Origin: Micromonospora sp. WMMD1102
GTDB taxonomy: Bacteria > Actinomycetota > Actinomycetes > Mycobacteriales > Micromonosporaceae
Length of the DNA stretch: 64,000 nucleotides
Assembly (NCBI RefSeq): GCF_029626265.1
Contig: NZ_JARUBN010000001.1
Span: 2,790,001 to 2,854,000, forward strand
Reading direction: 5' to 3'
In this document: piece after piece, positions 7,450 through 15,344 of the stretch
Layout: each line of letters opens with the position of its first letter
Numbering within the stretch: the first letter of the stretch is position 1
The notes under the pieces: generated by a model
The model's input: the letters and a program-made list of their open reading frames with translations, nothing else
Databases searched by the model: none
What the model was told of the DNA's origin: nothing
Program-made: the position numbers and the translations under genes

Positions 7450-9225
7450 ATGTCCGACGTCCCGATCGCCGACTACGGTCTGCTCTCCGACTGTGCCTCG
7501 GCGGCGCTTGTCGACCGGGACGGCTCGATCGACTGGTGGTGCCCCGGCCGGTTCGACGCACCGTCGGTGTTCGGGCGGCTACTGGATCCGGACGCCGGAC
7601 ACTGGAGCCTGCGACCGGTCGCCGGGTCGGACCGGCGCACCGAGCGGGCGTACGTCGACGGTTCGCTGGTGCTGCGCACCGTGCACCACACCGGCGCCGG
7701 CAGCGTCGCCGTCACCGACGGACTGCTGGCCGAGCCCGGCATCCGGGGACACGAGCTGGGGCAGAACAGCCCGATGGCGCTGGCCCGGATCGTCGAGGGG
7801 CTGACCGGCACGGTACGGATGAGCTGCGAGTACGTCCCCCGACCGGACCTGGGGCTGATCGTGCCGTACCTGCACTGCGCCGGCGGGCAGGTGCGGACCA
7901 GTGCCGGACCGCTGAGCCTGACCCTGCGCAGTCCGGTGTCGCTGGACTGCGCCCGGGGCCGGGCGTACGGCGAGTTCGACGTCTCCGCCGGCCAGGTGTT
8001 CGCCTTCGACCTCGCCTCCGCACCGGCCTACGGACAGCCGCGACGGCACCTCGATGCCGTATCGGCGCTCGCGGACACGGTCGAGGCATGGCGGTCGGTG
8101 CGGCAGCTGCACACGTACGAGGGCCGCTACGCCGAACTCGTCCGGCACCACGCGCTGGTGATGCAGGGCCTCACCTACCGGCCCAGCGGGGCGGTGGTCG
8201 CCGCCGTCACCACCTCGCTTCCGGAGCGCCTCGGCGGCACCGACAACTACGACTACCGCTACGCCTGGTTGCGGGACTTCTTCCACACCATGCGGGCACT
8301 CTGGGTCACCGCATGTCCCGCCGAGACCGGCCGGCTCTTCGACTGGGCCGCCCGCTCGGCCGGGCGTACCGGAGACGAGCCAGTGCCGATCATGTACGGC
8401 GTGGCCGGCGAGCGGAACCTCTCCGAGTACTCCCTCGACCACCTGCGCGGGTACGCCGGCAGCCGGCCGGTCCGGATCGGCAACGACGCCTGGCGGCAGC
8501 GGCAGCAGGACGTGCCCGGTCAGGTGCTGCTCTGCGCATACCTGGTGCGGGACCAGTTGGGCGAGATCTCCCAGGAACTCCAGGCGATGCTGGTCGGCCT
8601 GGCGGAACAGGCCACCCACTGGCGGGAACCGGACGCCGGCATGTGGGAGGAACGCGGTCCGGAGCGGCAGCACCTCGCGTCCAAGGCTCTGAGCTGGGGC
8701 GCCCTGGACAGCGCGGTGCAGCTCGCGCCGATCCTCGGCCCGCGCGCCGACCCCGAACGGTGGGCCGCCGTCCGCGACGAGATCCGGGCCACCGTACTCC
8801 GGGACGGCTGGAACGAGCAGGTCGGCGCGTACACCGGGGTGATCGGCTCGGACCAGTTGGACGCGGCGGTCCTGGTGCTGCCCTTCACCGGCATCGTGCG
8901 GGCCACCGATCCCCGGATGCGGGCCACCATCGAGGCGATCGCCACCAGGCTGACCACCGACGGCCTGGTGCGACGCTGGCCGGACGAGCCGGCCGGCTTC
9001 GTGGCCTGCACGTTCTGGCTGGTCGAGTGCCTGGCGATGGCGGGTGACCTGGACCGGGCCGCCGCCCTCTTCGAACGAACCGCGGCCCGCGCCAACGACC
9101 TCGGCCTGTTCGCCGAACAGATCGACCCTCGGACGGGCGCGCAGCTCGGCAACATCCCGCTGGCGCTCTCGCACGTCGCCCTGATCGGCGCCGCCTGGCG
9201 GCTCACCAAGCCGTCCTTCCTCTGA
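7450..9225 (+). CDS. GH15 family glycoside hydrolase (glucoamylase/trehalase-like)
   Basis: A 591-aa cytoplasmic GH15 enzyme with no signal peptide. The N-terminal beta-sandwich domain starts IADYGLLSDCASAALV and contains GSIDWWCPGRFD. The (alpha/alpha)6 barrel contains NYDYRYAWLRD and GYAGSRPVRIGNDA. The likely general acid is E400 (PDAGMWEERG) and the likely base E556 (LFAEQIDPRTG). Bacterial members with this layout hydrolyse alpha-glucosides or trehalose; the substrate cannot be fixed here. The ATG start is directly followed by the conserved N-terminal motif. A second paralogue lies at 61174-63069. It converges with the ABM gene after only 16 bp. Confidence 0.92.
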   Translation: MSDVPIADYGLLSDCASAALVDRDGSIDWWCPGRFDAPSVFGRLLDPDAGHWSLRPVAGSDRRTERAYVDGSLVLRTVHHTGAGSVAVTDGLLAEPGIRGHELGQNSPMALARIVEGLTGTVRMSCEYVPRPDLGLIVPYLHCAGGQVRTSAGPLSLTLRSPVSLDCARGRAYGEFDVSAGQVFAFDLASAPAYGQPRRHLDAVSALADTVEAWRSVRQLHTYEGRYAELVRHHALVMQGLTYRPSGAVVAAVTTSLPERLGGTDNYDYRYAWLRDFFHTMRALWVTACPAETGRLFDWAARSAGRTGDEPVPIMYGVAGERNLSEYSLDHLRGYAGSRPVRIGNDAWRQRQQDVPGQVLLCAYLVRDQLGEISQELQAMLVGLAEQATHWREPDAGMWEERGPERQHLASKALSWGALDSAVQLAPILGPRADPERWAAVRDEIRATVLRDGWNEQVGAYTGVIGSDQLDAAVLVLPFTGIVRATDPRMRATIEAIATRLTTDGLVRRWPDEPAGFVACTFWLVECLAMAGDLDRAAALFERTAARANDLGLFAEQIDPRTGAQLGNIPLALSHVALIGAAWRLTKPSFL

Positions 9226-9241
9226 ACCATCCGGTTCGACT

Positions 9242-9529
9242 TCAGAACAGCGATCCGCCGTCGCTCGCGTCGTATCGCTTGATGTCCGCATACGTCGGCT
9301 TGGCGACCGTCGGCCCCTTGGCTTGTCTCCGCCACTTCTTCAGGGCCGCGACGTCTCTCCACACTTCGGTGACGTTGACCCGTTCGGGGTCGACCGAGTC
9401 GGCCGTGATGGCGATGTGCAGGCAACCGTCGAAGTCGCGAGCGCGCGTGACCATGCCGCGGAACGCCTCGACGAAGGCGTCTCGTTCCTCGGCTGCCACG
9501 AGTTCGTGGCCGGCAATGATGATCATCAT
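9242..9529 (-). CDS. Putative quinol monooxygenase (ABM domain)
   Basis: A 95-aa antibiotic-biosynthesis-monooxygenase fold protein: strand MIIIAGHELVAAEERDAF, helix with VTRARDFDGCLHIAI, then VNVTEVWRDVAALKKW. Members act as cofactor-free quinol or polyketide monooxygenases, or as small oxygen-dependent enzymes. ATG 9529 follows GAGGAAAG. It is the distal gene of the SnoaL-ABM pair, 30 bp after the SnoaL stop. Its transcription is probably affected by the insertion element in the SnoaL gene. The TetR gene at 11784 is the likely regulator. Confidence 0.85.
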   Translation of the reverse strand: MMIIIAGHELVAAEERDAFVEAFRGMVTRARDFDGCLHIAITADSVDPERVNVTEVWRDVAALKKWRRQAKGPTVAKPTYADIKRYDASDGGSLF

Positions 9530-9559
9530 CTTTCCTCTGGCTGTTGGGCGTCGGGTAAG

Positions 9560-10130
9560 TCATGCCTTGACATAGCCGCGCGCTTCGACGATCAGGCCGT
9601 CGCGAATGCGGATCAGGTTGAGGCCACGGACGCGGTCCTTCTCGCCGACGCCCCACTCGAGGCGCCATGGTTGGACCGCGAGGTCACCCAGGATCTCGGC
9701 GGGCTCCGGCGTGAAGGTCAGCGCCCGGTCTGCGGCGAGTTCGGACCACCGTGCCAGGCAGGCGGGACCGCCCACGCGCCGCGTACCCTCGGGCGCGGGG
9801 CCCGAGTCCTCGATGAAGCAATCGTCCGCGATCAGATCTTCCAGCAGCTTCGGGTCGTGCAGTCGGAAGGCATCGTTGTAGCGGTCGAGAGCTTCCTGGG
9901 TAGTCCTGACCCTCGTCCCCGTACCGGCGCCGGGCGGCTCGTCGTGCTCTGCCTCGGCGGCGAGGGGAATGTCTCCGGTCTTGCTGTAGGCGAGGGCTTC
10001 GACGATCCTCCTGTCGCTGACGCGGATGAGCGTCACGCCGCGGACGGACTCCGCAAGTGCGTCGCCGAAGTGATACCGCCAGCGGATCGTCGCCCGCTCG
10101 CCTGCGATCACCACGTCCTCGGGCACGAAC
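9560..10130 (-). pseudogene. SnoaL-like double-domain protein, 3' part (split by insertion element)
   Basis: The C-terminal portion of a two-domain SnoaL/NTF2-like protein. The visible sequence begins at PEDVVIAGERATIRWRYHFG, the second half of SnoaL domain 1. It continues through domain 2 (EALDRYNDAFRLHDPKLLED to LIVEARGYVKA). The missing N-terminal 69 codons are at 11499-11705. Joining the parts with one copy of the 10-bp duplication gives SSLFVPEDVV in frame and a 255-aa protein, so the gene was intact when hit. An internal GTG could start the fragment, but function is unlikely. SnoaL-like proteins are cyclases, isomerases or small-ligand binders. Confidence 0.85.
10121..10130. repeat. Target site duplication, left copy
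   Basis: GGGCACGAAC directly precedes the insertion element end CAGGG and is repeated exactly at 11499-11508 after the other end. Confidence 0.9.
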
Positions 10131-11498
10131 CAGGGCTATTGCGTGTTTGGTCGAGTGGCCGTTGAACTGGGGATTCCCGGGGTGGGCGGACCCTTGCGGG
10201 GTTGAGGAAGGCGGGTGAGGCCTGTAGGTGATCATGGAGTTCTCGACGCTCCCGGACACCTTGAGGACCTCACCCGCGATGTCAGCATGCCCGATTCAGG
10301 TACTGTCCGCAGTTCGCACCCCCACCGACTCGCCACCGCGCCTTGTCACCGAGGGTGAAGAAGCTGGGCTCCAGCACTCGTTGGCCACCATCGCGGACCC
10401 CCGGTCCCCGCGTGGGGCGCGTTACCCGCTCGTCGGGCTACTGACCGTCGCGGTGTGCGCCGTGACCGCCGGCGCATCATCGTTCGCGGCCATCGCGGAC
10501 TGGCTGCACGACCTCGATGACCTCGCCAGGGCCCGGCTCGGGTTCATCCGCGCCGTCCCGGCCGCGACCACGATCTGGCGGCTGCTGACCAGGTTGGACG
10601 CTGACCTGCTGGCCACCGTGCTCGCCGACTGGCTGCGTACCCGCGTCCCGCCTCCGGTCACGCCCCGACCTCGGCGGTACCGGATCGTCATCGCCATCGA
10701 CGGCAAGACCATGCGCGGCGCCCGCCGCGCCGATGGCAGCCGGGTCCACCTGCTGTCCGCGCTGGACACCAGCACCGGCATCGTGCTCGCTCAGGTCACC
10801 GTGGCCGCGAAAAGCAACGAAATCCCCGCGTTCACCCCACTGCTGGACGCGGTCGAACAGGTTCTGGGTAGCCTGGACGGCCTCATCTTCGTGGCCGACG
10901 CCCTCCATACACAGACCAGCCACGCGACCGAGGTCGCCGCTCGCGGCGCCGACCTGCTCATCCCGGTCAAAGGTAACCAGCCGACCGTGTTTGCCCAGCT
11001 CAAGGCCTTGCCCTGGGCCCAGGTCCCGGTGGGTGACCGACGCCGCGAAACCGGTCACGGCCGGCGGGAGACCCGCACGGTCAAGGCGCTCACCGTAGCC
11101 ACCCCCGGCGGTCTGCTGTTCCCTCACGCCGAGCAGGCCGTCCGGATCACCCGCACCCGCACCCTCAAGGGCAAGACCACCAGGGAAACCGCCTACTACA
11201 CCATCTCCCTCCCCGCCGAGCACGCCCAACCCGCGGACCTGCAGTCCTGGGCCCGAAACGAGTGGCTGATCGAGAATCAGGTCCATCATGTCCGCGACGT
11301 CACGTTCCGTGAAGACCTCCACCAAGCCAGAACCGGCACCGGCCCCGCAATCATGGCGACGCTACGTAACACCGCGGCCAGTTACCACCGCACCAACGGC
11401 GATACCAACATCGCCCGCGCCACCAGACGCGCCGACCGTCGCCCGCACGACCTCATCACTGCAATGACCAGCAGCTACCCCAGAACGCAATGACCCTG
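10131..11498 (+). mobile_element. ISAs1-family insertion sequence (1368 bp)
   Basis: The ends are imperfect inverted repeats: left CAGGGCTATTGCGT, right (reverse complement) CAGGGTCATTGCGT. A 10-bp direct duplication flanks the element. It carries one intact transposase gene and disrupts a SnoaL gene. Identical duplications, an intact transposase and an otherwise undamaged target all point to a recent insertion. Confidence 0.93.
10234..11493 (+). CDS. ISAs1 family transposase
   Basis: About 419 aa. The N-terminal associated domain (LATIADPRSPRGARYPLVGL) precedes a DDE catalytic domain with IAIDGKTMRGARR (first Asp), LIFVADALHTQ (second Asp) and the C-terminal WARNEWLIENQVHHVRDV region bearing the catalytic Glu. 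The length is normal for the family and there are no frameshifts, so it is probably active. The start is ATG 10234 with AGGTGA just upstream; GTG 10228 and ATG 10279 are alternatives. It lies opposite to the SnoaL gene it splits, and its stop is 5 bp from the element end. Confidence 0.92.
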   Translation: MEFSTLPDTLRTSPAMSACPIQVLSAVRTPTDSPPRLVTEGEEAGLQHSLATIADPRSPRGARYPLVGLLTVAVCAVTAGASSFAAIADWLHDLDDLARARLGFIRAVPAATTIWRLLTRLDADLLATVLADWLRTRVPPPVTPRPRRYRIVIAIDGKTMRGARRADGSRVHLLSALDTSTGIVLAQVTVAAKSNEIPAFTPLLDAVEQVLGSLDGLIFVADALHTQTSHATEVAARGADLLIPVKGNQPTVFAQLKALPWAQVPVGDRRRETGHGRRETRTVKALTVATPGGLLFPHAEQAVRITRTRTLKGKTTRETAYYTISLPAEHAQPADLQSWARNEWLIENQVHHVRDVTFREDLHQARTGTGPAIMATLRNTAASYHRTNGDTNIARATRRADRRPHDLITAMTSSYPRTQ

Positions 11499-11705
11499 GG
11501 GCACGAACAGGCTCGAGTGGTCGGCGATGAGCGCCTCCCAGAACCCGAGACAGTCGTCGCGCCCCTCGGTGCGGGCGCCGTCAGGCGCGGGCTGGATCGC
11601 TTCCATCACGCAGTCCTCGCCGACCAGGTCGGCGAGCAGCCCAGGGTCATGGTCGGCGAACGCCTGGTTGAAGCGGGTGACTACGTCGGCGGTGGGACGA
11701 GACAT
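11499..11705 (-). pseudogene. SnoaL-like double-domain protein, 5' part (split by insertion element)
   Basis: The first 69 codons of the interrupted gene: MSRPTADVVTRFNQAFADHD to LIADHSSLFVP, i.e. the first alpha/beta part of SnoaL domain 1. ATG 11705 follows AAGGAGCC, a good ribosome site. The promoter region is shared with the divergent TetR gene and carries a large palindromic operator. The reading frame resumes at 10130 after removal of the insertion element and one duplication. Transcription from here now runs into the element. Confidence 0.85.
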
Positions 11706-11717
11706 GTTCGGCTCCTT

Positions 11718-11764
11718 AGATAGACCAGTCGATCTACTATGATCGTAGACCGACTGGTCTATCT
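11718..11764. promoter_or_regulatory. Large inverted-repeat operator for TetR/SnoaL divergent promoters
   Basis: AGATAGACCAGTCGATCTAC (11718-11737) and GTAGACCGACTGGTCTATCT (11745-11764) are 20-bp arms with one mismatch around a 7-bp spacer. Each arm is itself close to the 16-bp palindrome TAGACC-GACT-GGTCTA. The layout is two adjacent TetR dimer sites covering both promoters. Confidence 0.8.
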
Positions 11765-11783
11765 GTCAAGTAGTCTGGTGCAC

Positions 11784-12359
11784 GTGAACACGAAGACAAC
11801 CGCCGGACCTCGGGAACGTCTGCTGGCCGCAGCCAAGGAGCTGACCTACCAGCAGGGCACCGCAGTGGGCGTCGACGCCCTGCTGAAGGCCGCGAACGTC
11901 GCGCGGCGCTCCCTCTACGAGCACTTCGGCGGCAAGGACGGGCTGATCGCCGAAGTCCTGCGCGTGACCGCGGCGGAGGACGAGGCCGCCTACGAGCAGG
12001 CGATGCGGGCAGCGGGATCCAATCCGCGCGAACGTCTGCTCGCCATCTTCGACTGGCTCGACGAGGTCATCCAAGAGCCCGGATTCCGCGGCTGCCGATA
12101 TCTCGCCGCAGACCTCGCCCTCGCCGACCCCGACCATCCAGGGCATGCCGTCACCCGCCGCTACAACGAACGCATCCGCGAGATCCTGGAACGCGAACTG
12201 AACGAACTCGGCCACCCGCGACCGGCACTCGCCGCAGACCAGCTCGTGGTGCTCATCAACGGCGCGCTCGCCATCGGAGCCATGCGCCCACACAGCCGCC
12301 CTGCCCTGGCGGCACGTCAACTCGCGGACCAGATGCTGAGCGGCGACGACAAACGCTGA
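11784..12359 (+). CDS. TetR/AcrR family regulator of the SnoaL-ABM operon
   Basis: About 191 aa. The HTH is at residues ~28-57 (GVDALLKAANVARRSLYEHF), followed by a helical ligand domain with FRGCRYLAADLALADPDHPG, typical of the group that controls small oxidoreductase or SnoaL operons. GTG 11784 is taken as start (GTG 11778 is possible). The ATG at 11739 lies inside the palindromic operator and is unlikely. No clear ribosome site is seen, so the mRNA may be nearly leaderless. The large operator immediately upstream suggests strong autorepression and control of the divergent SnoaL gene. Confidence 0.88.
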   Translation: MNTKTTAGPRERLLAAAKELTYQQGTAVGVDALLKAANVARRSLYEHFGGKDGLIAEVLRVTAAEDEAAYEQAMRAAGSNPRERLLAIFDWLDEVIQEPGFRGCRYLAADLALADPDHPGHAVTRRYNERIREILERELNELGHPRPALAADQLVVLINGALAIGAMRPHSRPALAARQLADQMLSGDDKR

Positions 12360-12381
12360 GCATCAACCACAGAACAGCAGT

Positions 12382-12406
12382 TGCCCCCGGCCGACGGCCG
12401 AGGGCA
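12382..12406. terminator. Bidirectional terminator hairpin
   Basis: TGCCCCCGGCC-GAC-GGCCGAGGGCA forms an 11-position stem with one mismatch, between the converging TetR and DUF397 genes. There is no T-run, as is common in GC-rich actinomycetes. Confidence 0.6.
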
Positions 12407-12424
12407 TTGATTGGAGTGGGTCGG

Positions 12425-12628
12425 TCAGCGGACGACGCTGGCGGTCTTGACTCCGACGACGAAGGCGGACCAGGCGTACGCCGGGAAGGCGAGGACCGGT
12501 CCGGCCTGGTCTTTGCTGTCGCGTACGGCGACGACGTCGGTCAGGTTGTCGGCGATCTCGACGCAGTCGCCACCGTTGTCGCCGCTTCGAGTGCTCTTAC
12601 GCCACTGGGCGCCGGTCAGGTCAGCCAT
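12425..12628 (-). CDS. DUF397 domain protein
   Basis: A 67-aa protein of the DUF397 family: WRKSTRSGDNGGDCVEIADN, then VAVRDSKDQAGPVLAF. In Streptomyces, proteins of this family (BldB/WhiJ-associated) act with an adjacent XRE/DUF5753 regulator (family knowledge). ATG 12628 follows GGAGG. Its start overlaps the stop of the upstream XRE remnant by 8 bp, the usual coupling of such pairs. Because that partner lacks its DNA-binding domain, this copy is probably non-functional or works with another regulator. Confidence 0.88.
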   Translation of the reverse strand: MADLTGAQWRKSTRSGDNGGDCVEIADNLTDVVAVRDSKDQAGPVLAFPAYAWSAFVVGVKTASVVR

Positions 12629-13391
12629 GGTGGACCTCCGCAGCAATTTTTCCGATCATGTGCCTCGATTGTCCCTCATCAAGGGCGAGCGCGGTCAGCC
12701 CGGCCCAGACGGTTTCGTAGGCGGCCAGTTCGCTCGGCCGGTCGAGGTAGAGCGCTCCGGTCAGCGATTCGCAGTACACGATTGGTGGCTCCGGGGTGTT
12801 TCGGTTGCCGGACGGGAACGAAAGCATGACGAACGTGCCGGCGACGGCGCCGTAGTGAAGGCCAGCGGCCAGCGGCAACACCCGGATCGAGACATTGGGT
12901 AGTGCGCCTACCACCAGCAGGTGGTTGAGCTGCGCGGCCATCGTCTCGCGGCTGCCCACTGTTCGAAGCAACGCTCCCTCATGGATGATCACCTCAAGCT
13001 TCGGGGCGGGTGGTAGGCGTCTCGTCAGAAGAGATTGGCGTTGTAGCCGGATCTCGACCAGTCGGTCTCGCTCCTCGTCGCTCCTCGTCAACCGATGTTG
13101 GTAGACCGCCAGCGCGTAGCCTCTGGTCTGCAGCAGCCCAGGTATCAGCGCCTCGTCGTATCGCCGCTGGTGTGACGCGACCGCTTCGAGGCCGACGTAC
13201 AGTTCGAACCACTCGGGGATGGCGTCGCCGTACGCGTGCCACCAGCCCTTGGCCCTGGTCTGGGTGGCCAGCCCGACCAGGGCGCCGACCAGTTCCGGCT
13301 TGACGTCGTAGAGCGTGCACATCGCCTTGACGTCGAGTGAGCGGACGACGCCGAGTCCACTCTCGATCCGCCAGACCTTCTGCAGTTGCGC
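12621..13391 (-). pseudogene. 5'-truncated XRE/DUF5753 transcriptional regulator
   Basis: Recognisable sequence begins abruptly at LQKVWRIESGLGVVRSLDV, the recognition helix of the HTH. It runs through the complete DUF5753 domain (YDEALIPGLLQTRGYALAVY, VIIHEGALLRTVGSRETM, FPSGNRNTPEPPIVYCE) to the stop. The first ~30 residues that should form helices 1-2 of the HTH are absent. The frame upstream of 13391 is antisense to the facing gene and resembles nothing. The break lies next to the truncated gene on the other strand, suggesting one deletion took both 5' ends. Confidence 0.7.
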
Positions 13392-13413
13392 CGGCACCGG
13401 CCTGCGCGCCGGG

Positions 13414-14269
13414 ATGCTGACCTGCCACACCTGCCTGGACGGCCACCGGATCTTCCAGGGTCTGGCCGTCACCCTCACCGACCTGGACCACCAGGTCGTA
13501 CACCTGAACTGGCGGGCCGGCGACGCCGCGCCCGCGCCGCTGGTCGCGACCCAACCCGGCGGCAAACCGGTGGTCCAGCTCCCGGAGCGCTTCCGGCTGG
13601 CCACCCACGCCAGGACCTTCGGGGTACGACCGGAGGATCTCACCGAGGCCGACGGCGGCTGGTCGGTCGGCCAGGACCTTCGCGAGGGGTACGTCACCCT
13701 GCACGTGACCGGCGTCGAGCCGCTGACCCAGCAGCTCGCCGAGGCCGGTCGGGGCAGACCCGCCGGCCGGCTGATCGTGCTGACCGCAGCACCCGAGGTG
13801 CCGTCGTTGGCGCAGCTGATCCGGCTCGCCCACGGCCTCGGCCTGGCGGTCGACGTCTCGGTACGCGACAACCGGCACGACGCCGACGACCCGCTGCGCG
13901 TGCACGGCGTCTGCTGGTACGTCGAGATAACCGTCGCCGCCCCGACGGCGCCGGAGGGCGAGCCCACGAGCCCTGGCCGCCGCGATCGACTATGCCCTCG
14001 ACTATCTGGCAAGTGTGCTGGTCGAGGCGGTGCCGGAGGACCCGGCGCAGCCGATCGCCGCACCACACGCGCCGATGTCGGACGCGATCGCCGACCCGGA
14101 ACCGATGCTGCTCAGGCTCGGTGCACACCACGCCGGCCACTGGATCACCGTCCACTTCGGCGCCGACGACTGCCGAATCGGCCTGCGAGAGCAGGGCAGC
14201 TTCCGTCATCTGGTCACCGCCGCAGACCTGAGCAGCGGGCTGACCGCGCTCGGCCTGACGACATCCTGA
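13414..14269 (+). pseudogene. Broken gene of unknown family (5' damaged, frameshift near 13965)
   Basis: Strong coding signal runs in one frame from about 13395 to 13965 (CHTCLDGHRIFQGLAVTLTD, FGVRPEDLTEADGGWSVGQD, VPSLAQLIRLAHGLGLAVDV). It then jumps to the next frame at about 13970-14269 (LAAAIDYALDYLASVLVEAV, HHAGHWITVHFGADDCRIGL). The second part has no start codon between the preceding stop (13928) and GTG 14015. It therefore reads as a frameshifted continuation, not a separate gene. ATG 13414 has no ribosome site, and the sequence butts against the truncated XRE gene. The family is not recognised. Confidence 0.55.
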
Positions 14270-14323
14270 CCGATCGTTCCAACCGAGACCGTCTACACCG
14301 GACAGCCGCCAGGTCTACCGCTG

Positions 14324-15169
14324 CTATGGGATGGTGACGCCGTACGCCGCGAGGATCTCCCTGATCGGCTGGTAGTACGTCGTCCCACCGCTGGTGCAGT
14401 TGCCGCTGCCACCGGAGAGGATGCCGAGGATCGTCCCGGTCGACGCGGCGTAGAGCGGCCCGCCGCTGTCGCCCGGCTCGGCGCAGATGTTGGTGCGGAT
14501 GAGCCCGGAAACGCTGCCCTCGGCGTAGTTCACGGTCTGGTTGAGGCCGGTGACCGTGCCGCAGCGTACCCCGGTGGTGGCTCCGCTGCGGCAGACGGCC
14601 CGACCGACGTACGGGCTGCCGGCACCGGTGATCGGGAGCAGGTTCGGATAGGTGTAGACGGCGCTGGGCCGGCTGACCGTGCCGGTGTAGCGCACGATGC
14701 CGTAGTCGTTGCCGGGGAAGCTGCTGCCGGTGGTGGTGCCGAGCGGGACCGTCCGGCCGCTGTCGGCGTACCAGGTCGTGGCGGCCCGGGTGCAGTGCCC
14801 GGCGGTGACGAAGTAGGCGGTGCCGCCGGCCCGTACGTTGGCGCCGAGGGAGCACCGGGCGGTGGCGGGGCCGTAGACCGCCTGCCCGCCCGCGATGAGC
14901 AGGCGCAGCCGGCCCGGTTCGCGCCGGAACACCGCGCCGGAGCGCTCGGCCACGGCCCGGAGCAGCCGTGCCTGGGTCTCGGGCACGGAGTCGTCGACGG
15001 TCAACGTTGTCCGGCCGGTCGCCGGATCGGTGCCCCAGGCGGTTCCGGCGGTGCGCACCTCGGCCACGGTGGCCGGGCCGGGTGCGGCGCTCCGCTCCGG
15101 ATGCGCGGCGGCCGGGGTGGCCGGCAGCACCACGGCGAGGGCGAGGACGAGGATCGGTACGAGGCGCAT
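14324..15169 (-). CDS. Secreted S1 family serine protease (streptogrisin-like)
   Basis: A 281-aa preproprotease. It has a signal peptide ([20 protein letters not shown], cleavage after AAA), a short propeptide with [20 protein letters not shown], then a chymotrypsin-fold domain. The triad is H125 (VTAGHC), D155 (GNDYGIV) and S235 (GDSGGPLY). Cysteine pairs 106/126, 193/203 and 229/258 match streptogrisin disulfides. The propeptide is much shorter than in streptogrisin C and there is no chitin-binding domain. ATG 15169 directly opens the signal peptide; longer reading adds non-coding-looking residues. It probably acts extracellularly as a broad protease. Confidence 0.93.
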   Translation of the reverse strand: MRLVPILVLALAVVLPATPAAAHPERSAAPGPATVAEVRTAGTAWGTDPATGRTTLTVDDSVPETQARLLRAVAERSGAVFRREPGRLRLLIAGGQAVYGPATARCSLGANVRAGGTAYFVTAGHCTRAATTWYADSGRTVPLGTTTGSSFPGNDYGIVRYTGTVSRPSAVYTYPNLLPITGAGSPYVGRAVCRSGATTGVRCGTVTGLNQTVNYAEGSVSGLIRTNICAEPGDSGGPLYAASTGTILGILSGGSGNCTSGGTTYYQPIREILAAYGVTIP

Positions 15170-15344
15170 CCCGCAACCCCCGATTGTCGGCAGTCGATGT
15201 ACTGCCAGGATCCGCCCCCACCCGCCCGGATTCAAGAGCGGCTCGACGTCATCCGCACAGTCGGCGGGTCGGGTGCGGAGGAGCGGCAACGAATCCTCCC
15301 GCCGTGCCGGAGCGACAGAGCACAGTGGACCGCCGTGCCCGCCG

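Noticed and set aside
11739..11783. Upstream ATG of the TetR gene at 11739
   Set aside because: It lies inside the palindromic operator and would add residues without family similarity.
12425..13391. XRE/DUF397 pair as a toxin-antitoxin system
   Set aside because: The known role of these families is regulatory, and the XRE partner here lacks its DNA-binding N-terminus.
15170..15289. Longer start for the S1 protease
   Set aside because: The extra 40 residues precede a normal signal peptide and lack coding character.
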